From NCBI GenBank assembly GCA_964452085.1, contig CAYVKL010000009.1:1-64000 (forward strand): a DNA stretch of 64,000 bases, written 5' to 3'. Within the stretch, counting starts at the first letter, position 1. The number at the start of each line of letters is the position of its first letter. This stretch comes from Methanobacterium sp964452085. Lineage in GTDB: Archaea; Methanobacteriota; Methanobacteria; Methanobacteriales; Methanobacteriaceae. Both the position numbers and the translations under genes were made by a program. Under the pieces are notes generated by a model that did no database searches, had not been told where the DNA came from, and saw only the letters and a list, made by a program, of their open reading frames with translations. Positions 40,652-50,266 of the stretch are shown here, piece after piece.

Positions 40652-40817
40652 ATCTGGAAATAACTAAATGACAAACTGTAATTAATCTAGAAATAATTTA
40701 AATATAAATCTGCAATTCAAATAAAAAAATAAAAATGATAACCATTTACTGATGATATTTAATCCACATTAAATGTTATTTACATTAATATTGATATAAA
40801 TTATTCAAAATTTAACA

Positions 40818-41408
40818 TCAGTACCAAACATTCTTCATTCCAAGTAAATATGCAATAATATTAGCGCCAAGGTGTAAGAATAGGGTTATAATAATTATCA
40901 GAATAATCAGATTGATTGGAATAACTACAACAAGGGATGCGAGAATTAGGGCACCAACCACGAAATCTAACTGATCCATTAAAGGTACTGGTCGTCCTCT
41001 TTCCACATTGAATCTTCTCTTGATGAAACTACCGCATGCATCTCCAAATATTGCACCGCAACTTAAAGCAAGGCCCAGTAATGCACCAAGTAATATGTTA
41101 TTGGTTATACTTGCCTTAACCATTGTACCAGTCACTGGATCTCCAATCATTAGAAGGTTATACACCAAGTCACCAGTAAACATTCCTTGAATGAGGCCAA
41201 TTCCGGTTCCAATTAAGATACCGATAAAGGTACCCTTCCAGGTGACACCATCTCCAAGTATTCTGCGGCCGTCTTTGAGGGATCTGCCCATATCCAGGGG
41301 TGTTCCTCCCCCAAAAGTAAGGGCACTGGCATTTGCTAGGTAAGCGGGTAACATAAAGTATATAGCATAAGCGGATAAAATCAAAACACTGAAAACACTA
41401 GGGTCCAT
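40818..41408 (-). CDS. carS: CarS, CDP-archaeol synthase
   Basis: Membrane CTP-dependent cytidylyltransferase of 196 residues that activates unsaturated archaetidic acid (digeranylgeranylglyceryl phosphate) to CDP-archaeol for polar-lipid synthesis. The family motif block is present: YLANASALTFGGGTPLD, GRRILGDGVTWKGTFIG, and ALSCGAIFGDACGSFIKRR with RGRPVPLMDQLDF. About five hydrophobic helices are visible. It is divergent, by 147 bases, from a tetraether-synthase-like radical SAM gene. Confidence 0.92.
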   Translation of the reverse strand: MDPSVFSVLILSAYAIYFMLPAYLANASALTFGGGTPLDMGRSLKDGRRILGDGVTWKGTFIGILIGTGIGLIQGMFTGDLVYNLLMIGDPVTGTMVKASITNNILLGALLGLALSCGAIFGDACGSFIKRRFNVERGRPVPLMDQLDFVVGALILASLVVVIPINLIILIIIITLFLHLGANIIAYLLGMKNVWY

Positions 41409-41555
41409 TATTTACCTCCGATTAAAACAGGATAATAGTTATATGCTCAACCATAAATACTAGATTGTTGATCTCATTCAACTTATAATAGTGTTCATGT
41501 TTTATTATATATCATCATATAGTGGTTTAGTTAGAAAGATGTAATAGGTGAGAGG

Positions 41556-43031
<1,476 letters not shown>

Positions 43032-43039
43032 AACTGGTT

Positions 43040-44032
43040 TTGGAATTGATAATAGAAACTCCTTCACGACTTCATCTAACATTAATTGATCTTAATGGGT
43101 CGTTGGGCAGAATAGATGGTGGGGTTGGACTTACATTAAAAGAACCGCGTATGGTTCTGGAAATGGAACCAGAAGATACTGAGATTGTTGTTGAATTTAA
43201 AAATCCAGATAATCTCTCTTCTAATCTTATAAGTGATTATCAAGAAAAAATCAGAACTTCCGCACATCGAATGATGGATTACCTCCAATTGGATGGGGGA
43301 TACAAGTTCATTGTTCACGAAACTTACCCTTCTCATTCTGGATTGGGTTCTGGAACTCAAATATCTCTTGCTGTGGGAAAACTCCTGGCTGATTTGGGTA
43401 ATCAAATTATAGATGTTCCTCAAATAGCAAGTGTAGTGGGGCGTGGAGGCACCTCTGGAATAGGTGTAGCATCATTTGAAAATGGTGGTTTTATAATTGA
43501 TGGAGGCCATCATCACAGTGAAAAACCAGGATTTTTACCTTCATCAGCTTCAGAAGCATCGCCACCTCCCATTATTGCCAAGTATGACTTTCCAAATGAT
43601 TGGAAAGTTGTTTTGGTGATCCCTGATGTCAGAAAAAATGTTTCTGGAAAAAATGAGGTTAACATATTTAAGGAATACTGCCCTATACCTTTAAATGAAG
43701 TGCAAAAGCTTTCTCATCTTCTTTTAATGAAGATGATGCCAGCAATACTTGAATGTGACCTTGATGCATTTGGGGAAACTGTCAACAGTATTCAAAATAT
43801 TGGATTTAAAAAGATTGAGAATCAGCTTCAAAAACCTTTAATAGGGGAAATAATGGATAAACTTCGAGATGCAGGTGCCCCTGGTGTGGGTATGAGTTCT
43901 TTTGGCCCCACGATTTACGCAATCACTGACAGCCCAAAGGATATAGTAAGTGCTGCTAATGATGCCATTGGTGGGGTGGGTGGTCATATTATTAATACAA
44001 TGGCTCAAAATAATGGTGCCATTATAAGGTAA
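43040..44032 (+). CDS. Beta-ribofuranosylaminobenzene 5-phosphate (beta-RFAP) synthase
   Basis: GHMP-like enzyme of 330 residues that condenses 4-hydroxybenzoate or 4-aminobenzoate with PRPP, the first committed step to the arylamine part of methanopterin. Motifs: TPSRLHLTLIDLNGSLGRIDGGVGL, YPSHSGLGSGTQISLAVGK, VGRGGTSGIGVASFE and DAGAPGVGMSSFGPTIYA. The start is TTG 43040 or TTG 43046, both inside a weak ribosome-binding context. The gap to the tes-like gene is only 8 bases, so the two are co-transcribed. Confidence 0.9.
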   Translation: MELIIETPSRLHLTLIDLNGSLGRIDGGVGLTLKEPRMVLEMEPEDTEIVVEFKNPDNLSSNLISDYQEKIRTSAHRMMDYLQLDGGYKFIVHETYPSHSGLGSGTQISLAVGKLLADLGNQIIDVPQIASVVGRGGTSGIGVASFENGGFIIDGGHHHSEKPGFLPSSASEASPPPIIAKYDFPNDWKVVLVIPDVRKNVSGKNEVNIFKEYCPIPLNEVQKLSHLLLMKMMPAILECDLDAFGETVNSIQNIGFKKIENQLQKPLIGEIMDKLRDAGAPGVGMSSFGPTIYAITDSPKDIVSAANDAIGGVGGHIINTMAQNNGAIIR

Positions 44033-44054
44033 GCTACATTTAATTAACCATTCC

Positions 44055-44567
44055 ATGATTTATATGAAAGAAGAAATAAAGGGCAAAGTTTGGAAATTCC
44101 GTGATAGCATAGATACGGATGTTATAATAGCCGGACGTTATCTGAGAACATTCAGTCTTGATGAGCTTGCCAGCCATGTTATGGAAGCTGAAGATCCTGA
44201 TTTCGCAAAAAATGTGGAAAAAGGCGATATTATTGTGGCAGGCTGGAATTTTGGTTGTGGATCTTCCAGAGAACAAGCTCCAGTGGCTTTGAAACATGCT
44301 GGTGTAGATGCTGTTGTTGCCAAGTCCTTTGCACGTATATTTTATCGCAATGCAATAAACGTGGGTTTGCCTGTGATTGTGGCAGATATTGAAGCAGATA
44401 AAGGGGATGAAATAACCATTGACCTTAAAGAGGGGTTAATTAAAAATATTAGCACTGGTAAGAGTGTGGGTATACAACCTTTCAATCTGTTCATGCTGGA
44501 GATACTTCAGGATGGTGGTTTGGTGAAACATTTTTTACAAAAAAAGAAAGAGCATAATCATTCCTGA
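44055..44567 (+). CDS. hacB: HacB, homoaconitase small subunit
   Basis: Swivel-domain subunit of about 170 residues of a two-subunit aconitase-like hydro-lyase. Family blocks: KFRDSIDTDVIIAGRYL, AGWNFGCGSSREQAPVALK and ARIFYRNAINVGLPV. The substrate-loop sequence reads YLRT, which in the M. jannaschii enzymes marks homoaconitase (HacB, coenzyme B synthesis), whereas the isopropylmalate isomerase has YLVY/YLVM-like sequences. The large subunit is not in this window. Start ATG 44055 or ATG 44064; no clear ribosome binding site. Confidence 0.85.
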   Translation: MIYMKEEIKGKVWKFRDSIDTDVIIAGRYLRTFSLDELASHVMEAEDPDFAKNVEKGDIIVAGWNFGCGSSREQAPVALKHAGVDAVVAKSFARIFYRNAINVGLPVIVADIEADKGDEITIDLKEGLIKNISTGKSVGIQPFNLFMLEILQDGGLVKHFLQKKKEHNHS

Positions 44568-44740
44568 TGAATTAATATTTAATTTTTTCAAATACAATTA
44601 AATTTTTAAATAATACAATTCAAAGTTTAATTAAATTACTAATATTATCTTTATTTAATATTAATTCATCAATTAATTGGAATATTAACACCAAAAATCT
44701 TATTCATTTATCTTATTTTGATTAATGCGAGGAGAAAACA

Positions 44741-45361
44741 ATGAAATGTCCAGTTTGCAATTCTGAATCTCATGAAGTACTTAAAACTAAGGGTAAAAAT
44801 ACCAAAGAAGTTCTATTAAAGTGTAATGAATGTGGAAACACCTTCAGGGAAACCATTACAATCCCTAAGATGGTAGATTGTAGAGTCATCATCAGTAAAT
44901 TTGAAGAATCAGGAAAAAAACAGATTAAACTTTACCCCGATGAAATTTTAGAAGTAGGTGAAGTTCTGGTAGTTGATGAAGAAGAGGTAGAAATAACCTC
45001 CTTAGAAAACAACAGAGGGGGGAGAGTTTCAAAAAGTCCAGTTTCCCAACTGGAAACAATATGGGCATCATCACTGGAAGGACCCGCCAGAGTTGGTATA
45101 TCAATAGATTATGGAGGTAGAATATTCTCCAAAAAGGTTGAAGTGGAAAGAGATTTCCAATTCACTGTTGGTGATGTGGTTAAAATGGGAAAAGCAATTT
45201 TCCGCATAAAATCCATGAAAACCATAACCTCCAAGATCAGAAAGGGAAGTGCCCTGGCAGAACAGACTAAACGTGTTTACGGACGGCCGGATATTCGTAA
45301 TGATAGGTTTCAATATGATTTAACCAGTAAAGTCATTGAAAACGAGGAAGTCGAGGAATAG
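44741..45361 (+). CDS. HVO_0476-family zinc-finger protein
   Basis: Archaeal protein of 206 residues with an N-terminal four-cysteine zinc finger (KCPVCNSE and KCNECGNTF within the first 35 residues) followed by a beta-rich region. VGEVLVVDEEEVEITSLE and DVVKMGKAIFRIKSMKTI suggest two related beta modules. The family is conserved in Euryarchaeota without a firm function; nucleic-acid binding is plausible from the zinc finger. GGAG lies upstream of the ATG. Confidence 0.82.
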   Translation: MKCPVCNSESHEVLKTKGKNTKEVLLKCNECGNTFRETITIPKMVDCRVIISKFEESGKKQIKLYPDEILEVGEVLVVDEEEVEITSLENNRGGRVSKSPVSQLETIWASSLEGPARVGISIDYGGRIFSKKVEVERDFQFTVGDVVKMGKAIFRIKSMKTITSKIRKGSALAEQTKRVYGRPDIRNDRFQYDLTSKVIENEEVEE

Positions 45362-45536
45362 AATTGATAAACTTACCTTTAAATCTTTGATCTCCCAGTG
45401 TTGGGCACTGATATTAAATTAACGCAAAAATTAAATTAATATACGATAATAAAGTTCAAATAGTACTAAAATGTTTAATCAGTTTCAGATAGTATCAAAA
45501 TACCTAATCAGTTTCAAATAGTTTTTTTGTGATTAG

Positions 45537-46193
45537 ATGAATGAAAAAAGAGAAGATCTGGTGGAGAACCTCTTTAAAAATGGATACATAAGAACGGAAA
45601 AAGTAAAAAAAGCAATGCTTCAAGTTCCTCGAGAGGAGTTTATGCCTCTAGAAAACCGTTCTTATGCCTACTTAGATCGTCCATTACCCATAGGAAAGGG
45701 ACAGACTATATCTGCACCTCATATGGTTTCTATAATTGCTGAAAAATTAGATTTAACTGAAGGAATGAAAATCCTTGAAATTGGAACTGGATTTGGATAC
45801 AACGCCGCTGTAGTAGCTGAAATAATTGGGAACAGAGGTCATGTTTATACTTTAGAAAGAATACCTGAACTGGCAGAGAAGGCCATGAGGAACCTAGAAA
45901 AGACTGGCTACAAAAATAGGGTAACTGTAATATTGGGGGATGGAACATTAGGATATCCTGAAAAAGCTCCTTATGACAGAATTTATGGAACTGCCAGTGC
46001 ACCTAAAGTACCTGAACCACTTAAGGAACAGTTAACAATTGGTGGGAAGTTAATTATACCCATGGGATCCCACAATTACTTCCAGGAATTGGTATCTGTT
46101 TCGCGGATTTCAGAGGATAATTATCAAATTCAAAATATGGGTGGGGTTGCTTTTGTCCCTATGATTGGGGAACATGGTTGGCCTGAAGAATAA
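45537..46193 (+). CDS. pcm: Pcm, protein-L-isoaspartate O-methyltransferase
   Basis: SAM-dependent repair methyltransferase of 218 residues acting on isoaspartyl residues in damaged proteins. Diagnostic blocks: VPREEFMP, AYLDRPLPIGKGQTISAPHMV, MKILEIGTGFGYNAAVVAEI (SAM-binding), GDGTLGYPEKAPYDRIYGTASAP and GKLIIPMGS. No strong ribosome binding site precedes the ATG. Confidence 0.94.
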   Translation: MNEKREDLVENLFKNGYIRTEKVKKAMLQVPREEFMPLENRSYAYLDRPLPIGKGQTISAPHMVSIIAEKLDLTEGMKILEIGTGFGYNAAVVAEIIGNRGHVYTLERIPELAEKAMRNLEKTGYKNRVTVILGDGTLGYPEKAPYDRIYGTASAPKVPEPLKEQLTIGGKLIIPMGSHNYFQELVSVSRISEDNYQIQNMGGVAFVPMIGEHGWPEE

Positions 46194-46344
46194 ATACCAC
46201 ATTTATCTTAAATATTCATAAAATTATAATGATTAAACTTAAACTTATATTAATTAAAATTTTGACTTTTAATGAAAAATATATTAAAATTTGAAGTCTA
46301 TTAAAAGAAAAAAAATTTGATATTGAGTAAAAATCACGATTAAC

Positions 46345-47622
46345 ATGAAAATTTACATGGAAACATTTGGTTGCACATTTAACCAGGCGGATTCTCAGAT
46401 AATAGCAGGTTTGATGGAAGAAAAAGGTTCTGACATTGTGGAATCCATTGAAGATGCTGATGTAATCATCTTAAACACCTGTTATGTTAAACAGCCCACT
46501 GAACAGAAGATAACAAATCATATTCATAAAATACAGAATAAATATCCTCAAAAGAAACTTTTGATTGCAGGCTGTATGGTGGATATTGACCCGCGAAAAC
46601 TGGAAAAAATAGCTCCGCAGGCAGGATGGATTGGGGCTCGTAGAATAACATCTGCCCCAGAAATTATTCAATCGATAATGGAAGGACAAATTAAAAGGGA
46701 AATTGGTGAGGACAATGAAATTAAGGCCTGTCTCCCTAAAAAGCGCTCCAACCAATTAATACATATCCTGCAAATTTGTGAGGGATGTTTGGGAAAATGC
46801 AGCTACTGCTGCACTAGATTTGCGCGAGGAACTCTTCAAAGCTACCCTACAGATCTTTTAAGGGCAGAAGCCGAACAGGCTGTGGCAGAGGGTTGTGTTG
46901 AAATACAGCTCACAGCCCAGGACACCGCAGCCTACGGAAAAGATACCGGAGAATCACTTTCAAATCTCATAAACCAGATAACCAGTATTGAAGGTGATTT
47001 CATGGTGAGAGTGGGTATGATGCACCCTCAAAACATCATGGATGATCTTGAATGCATTATAAACTCATTTAAACACGAAAAGGTCTACAAATTCCTTCAT
47101 TTACCCTTACAAAGTGGAAATAATCATGTTCTGTCAGATATGAATCGCGGGCATACTGTAACCGAATATCTGGAAATAGTTGATCAGTTTAAATCCGAAA
47201 TTCCAGGCCTGGCATTGGCAACAGACATTATAGTTGGATACCCTAAAGAGGATGAATCAGATTTTCAGGATACACTTGATGTTATTAGTCAAGTTAAACC
47301 CGATTTTCTCCACATATCCAAGTATCATCATCGTCCTGGCACCAAAGCGTCATTAATGGATGAAATTAATCATGAATCCATGAAAAACCGTTCTAAGCGT
47401 TTAAATGATCTTAAAGTTGAGATTGCTCTTGTAAAAAACAAAAAATTACTTGGAACCAAACAAAAAGTTTTAATAACTGATAAAGGGAGTAAAGGGGGTT
47501 TCATTGGTCGTACAAACTCTTATAAAACAGTTGTAGTAGAGAAAGCTCAGCTTGGGACTTTTCTAAATGTGGAAATAATCCAATCACTAAGCACATATAT
47601 GAAAGGAAAGATTCTATTTTGA
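46345..47622 (+). CDS. tRNA ms2t6A methylthiotransferase (archaeal MtaB/CDKAL1 type)
   Basis: Radical SAM methylthiotransferase of 425 residues, expected to add a methylthio group to t6A37 of tRNA. Order of domains: an N-terminal MTTase domain with three cysteines (ETFGCTFNQ, NTCYVKQPT, IAGCMV), a radical SAM domain with CLGKCSYC, blocks LQSGNNHVLSDMNRGHT and ATDIIVGYPKED, and a C-terminal TRAM domain (about residues 360-425). It is a single gene. Confidence 0.9.
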   Translation: MKIYMETFGCTFNQADSQIIAGLMEEKGSDIVESIEDADVIILNTCYVKQPTEQKITNHIHKIQNKYPQKKLLIAGCMVDIDPRKLEKIAPQAGWIGARRITSAPEIIQSIMEGQIKREIGEDNEIKACLPKKRSNQLIHILQICEGCLGKCSYCCTRFARGTLQSYPTDLLRAEAEQAVAEGCVEIQLTAQDTAAYGKDTGESLSNLINQITSIEGDFMVRVGMMHPQNIMDDLECIINSFKHEKVYKFLHLPLQSGNNHVLSDMNRGHTVTEYLEIVDQFKSEIPGLALATDIIVGYPKEDESDFQDTLDVISQVKPDFLHISKYHHRPGTKASLMDEINHESMKNRSKRLNDLKVEIALVKNKKLLGTKQKVLITDKGSKGGFIGRTNSYKTVVVEKAQLGTFLNVEIIQSLSTYMKGKILF

Positions 47623-47876
47623 GAATGGGAAAATTTTTGCGGATGGTCTTTGTTGGATGTTAGGATTATTTTCTACTAAGTAGATTATTAAGAATGTTTC
47701 TGATTTTTATTTCAATGTGGGATTATCCTCATCAACAGGGATTAATCGTTCTTTAATGAGTATTTTAGTTTTGAATTAGATTTTTGTTAGTTGATTCTTC
47801 ATATTTATAATAAATGCTCTTTTTAATCTGATGACAAATCATATATAGCTTTATAACACTATAAAAAATTGATAAA

Positions 47877-48263
47877 ATGATGTACTTAGTATGTGAAATA
47901 TGTGGTGGTTACTACCACTTGGGGGAAGGAGAGTCAATTAATGACTTTGATTCATGCCAATGTGGCGGTAAACTATATTTAATAGACAGTAAATCTGAAT
48001 CAATTAAAATTGAACCATTAATATCAGATAATTCTGAATTTGAAACTCCTGAAGTTGACAATACACTATCTGAATTCAGTTGTAATGAATGTGGTAATAT
48101 AAATCACATTGACAGTGCATTCTGCAGTTCTTGTGGTCAGATTTTAATACCTGCCCGAGAATTACTGAGCACGGATAGTAACACAATGAAACCAAAAATT
48201 AGGGTATTTGCTGGATTTGCTTTTATAGCAACGTCTCTAGTTCTTTTGGGCTTTTTATTCTAA
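47877..48263 (+). CDS. Double zinc-ribbon membrane protein
   Basis: Protein of 128 residues, function unknown. Two cysteine pairs near the start (CEICGGYYH and DSCQCGG) and two further on (SCNECGNINH and CSSCGQ, about residues 70-95) form two zinc-ribbon-like modules. A single hydrophobic helix (FAGFAFIATSLVLLGFLF) ends the protein at the membrane. The architecture recalls the small zinc-ribbon membrane protein at 15102-15275. No ribosome binding site is visible before ATG 47877. Confidence 0.7.
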   Translation: MMYLVCEICGGYYHLGEGESINDFDSCQCGGKLYLIDSKSESIKIEPLISDNSEFETPEVDNTLSEFSCNECGNINHIDSAFCSSCGQILIPARELLSTDSNTMKPKIRVFAGFAFIATSLVLLGFLF

Positions 48264-48514
48264 TTTTAGCTTTCATACTTTTTATTTATTCCTTTATACG
48301 CAACATTAGCATTTAATTAATCTTAAATTTTTTTCAACATTTTAGACTTTTATAGAGATTCCTAACTGAATTTTATAGGTTAAATCTATTTATCTTTAGT
48401 TGAATCTAAGATAAAAGATTATTAAACCAATTAAAAGTATTTTTTAATGGCAAAAGTACTTAAAAATAAAAAAATACAATTTGAATTTAAAAAAATGCTA
48501 AAATTAGAGTAGAT

Positions 48515-48672
<158 letters not shown>

Positions 48673-48690
48673 AACATTATTGTCCTGTTA

Positions 48691-48699
48691 CTATATAAA
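48691..48699 (-). promoter_or_regulatory. TATA box of the tRNA-Val/tRNA-Phe transcript
   Basis: On the minus strand TTTATATAG lies about 26 to 34 bases before the 5-prime end of tRNA-Val, the usual position of an archaeal TATA box with transcription starting just before the tRNA. Confidence 0.7.
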
Positions 48700-48817
48700 C
48701 CTTTTCTATTGGATATGAAGTTAATAAAGAATCAAGAAAATCTATTTAATACTTGGAAAAAATGTATATGTCTTACCTGTCATATATAAAGACGCTAAAA
48801 CGTAGGGGTGATATCTA

Positions 48818-49267
48818 ATGGATATAAACGATCCAATAAAAACTACTGTAGAAGAAATTCGCAAAGTGCTTAATATTGAGAATGTGATTGGTGAAGTAAT
48901 AGAAAGTGAAGATAAAGTCCTGATACCTGTTACTCGGATGGGAATGGCATTTGGAGCAGGCATGGGTGAAGGAAAAGGACCTAATGCTCAAGGAGGATCC
49001 GGTGCTGGCGCAGGTGGAGGTGCTGGTATAGAACCTGTGGCAATGGTAGCTGTTTTCAAAGGTGTAAGCGGACCAGAAGGGGTAAAAGTATTGTCTCTGA
49101 AATCTGCAGACCCACTAACCCGGGCCATAGGAGAAGTTGGCTCAGCTATTGTTGATGTAATGTCTGAAAGTCGCAAAATGGGGATGGGTAAAGACAGTAA
49201 AAAACGTCACCACAAAAAAACTGAAGCACCTAAGGCTGAAGAAGCAAAACCGGAAGCTAAGGAATAA
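48818..49267 (+). CDS. GerW/YtfJ-family protein
   Basis: Protein of 149 residues of the GerW (YtfJ) family, known from spore-forming Firmicutes but also found in non-sporulating bacteria and archaea. It has the family pattern VEEIRKVLNIENVIGEVIE, a glycine-rich central loop (FGAGMGEGKGPNAQGGSGAG), and PVAMVAVFKGVSG; the C-terminus is Lys/Glu/Ala-rich. Function is unknown in archaea. GGGGTGAT lies before the ATG. It starts a likely three-gene operon with a DUF2953 protein and a 71-residue protein. Confidence 0.85.
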   Translation: MDINDPIKTTVEEIRKVLNIENVIGEVIESEDKVLIPVTRMGMAFGAGMGEGKGPNAQGGSGAGAGGGAGIEPVAMVAVFKGVSGPEGVKVLSLKSADPLTRAIGEVGSAIVDVMSESRKMGMGKDSKKRHHKKTEAPKAEEAKPEAKE

Positions 49268-49313
49268 AAACTAATAAATAAAAATTAATTAATAGCCTAA
49301 GAGCGGGTTAGAT

Positions 49314-49928
49314 TTGATATACACTATAATAAGCATCATAATATTAGTTTTGGTGCTTATTTTATTGCTTTTTCTTTTAATTCCCCTAAAGTTATCTTTA
49401 AATCTTAGGAAACATGGTTCTGAGATTAAAGGAAGGTTCAGTTTATTCTGGTTGGGAATACGGATTATTTCCAGGGAAATTCCTGGAGAAGAAAAAGAAG
49501 AAGAAAAAGATGAAAAAGAAGATAAGAAAAAAGATGCTGAAAAGGATAAAAAAAGTAAATTCGACTTGGATCGCATTTTAAAAATACTTAAACTTCTTAA
49601 AGAGTCCTGGCCCCACATTCACCGCCTCATGGTAACGGTTTTCCAATCTTTCACCCTGGAAAAATTCTCATTGAACCTGACTATGGGACTGGAAAGTCCA
49701 GCAGATACCGCCATGTTCACAGGTTATATCTGGGCCTTTACTAATCCACTTTCAGCTCTAACCCCCATCAATGTGTTAGTAATACCTGAATTTAATAGAA
49801 GGGTCTTAGATGGTGATCTTGACGTAGATGTAAAACTGAAACTAATCCGGATCGTGGTTGAAGCCATTAAGGCATTAACCAAAAAACCAGTAAGACAACT
49901 CATTAGTGAAATGAGGAGTTTATCATAA
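49314..49928 (+). CDS. DUF2953 membrane protein
   Basis: Protein of 204 residues with an N-terminal transmembrane helix (IISIIILVLVLILLLFLLIPL), a highly charged Lys/Glu/Asp stretch near residues 60-85, and the DUF2953 region with FSLNLTMGLESPADTAMFTGYIWA and LTPINVLVIPEF. In Bacillus ytfI (DUF2953) lies next to ytfJ (GerW), and the same pair is seen here, so the two proteins probably work together. The start is TTG 49314, 46 bases after the GerW gene. Confidence 0.83.
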   Translation: MIYTIISIIILVLVLILLLFLLIPLKLSLNLRKHGSEIKGRFSLFWLGIRIISREIPGEEKEEEKDEKEDKKKDAEKDKKSKFDLDRILKILKLLKESWPHIHRLMVTVFQSFTLEKFSLNLTMGLESPADTAMFTGYIWAFTNPLSALTPINVLVIPEFNRRVLDGDLDVDVKLKLIRIVVEAIKALTKKPVRQLISEMRSLS

Positions 49929-49939
49929 GATAAATAAAA

Positions 49940-50155
49940 ATGAAAAAAGAAGAAATCAAGGTAGGTAAATCATTTCAAATCCATGGAAGGATTTTTTACC
50001 CCTTAGTGAAGGTTTTCCAATGGAAATATAATCAGTGCGAATCCCATTCATTATCCCCCATAGCCATAGTGGTTGTTGAGGGTGACTTGAAGTATCTTCT
50101 TCCCCTGGGTGAAGTTGAAAATCCACAAGAGTTAATGGACATGATATCTATTTAG
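49940..50155 (+). CDS. Small conserved-looking protein in the GerW operon
   Basis: Soluble protein of 71 residues (KVGKSFQIHGRIFYPLVKVF near the start, SHSLSPIAIVVVEGD in the middle). It begins 11 bases after the DUF2953 gene in the same direction, which supports a real gene in one operon. The PIAIVVVEGD strand pattern vaguely recalls the P-V-A-M-V-A-V segment of GerW, so it could be a short relative or partner of that protein. Function unknown. Confidence 0.65.
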   Translation: MKKEEIKVGKSFQIHGRIFYPLVKVFQWKYNQCESHSLSPIAIVVVEGDLKYLLPLGEVENPQELMDMISI

Positions 50156-50266
50156 GCTCTTAATCATTTTAAATTGGAATTCTTTATTTTAAAAAAGAAG
50201 TTTTTCTTTGAAGAAAATGTTATATGCTTATTTTTATAAAATTATTAATGCTAATAAGATAAGTGT

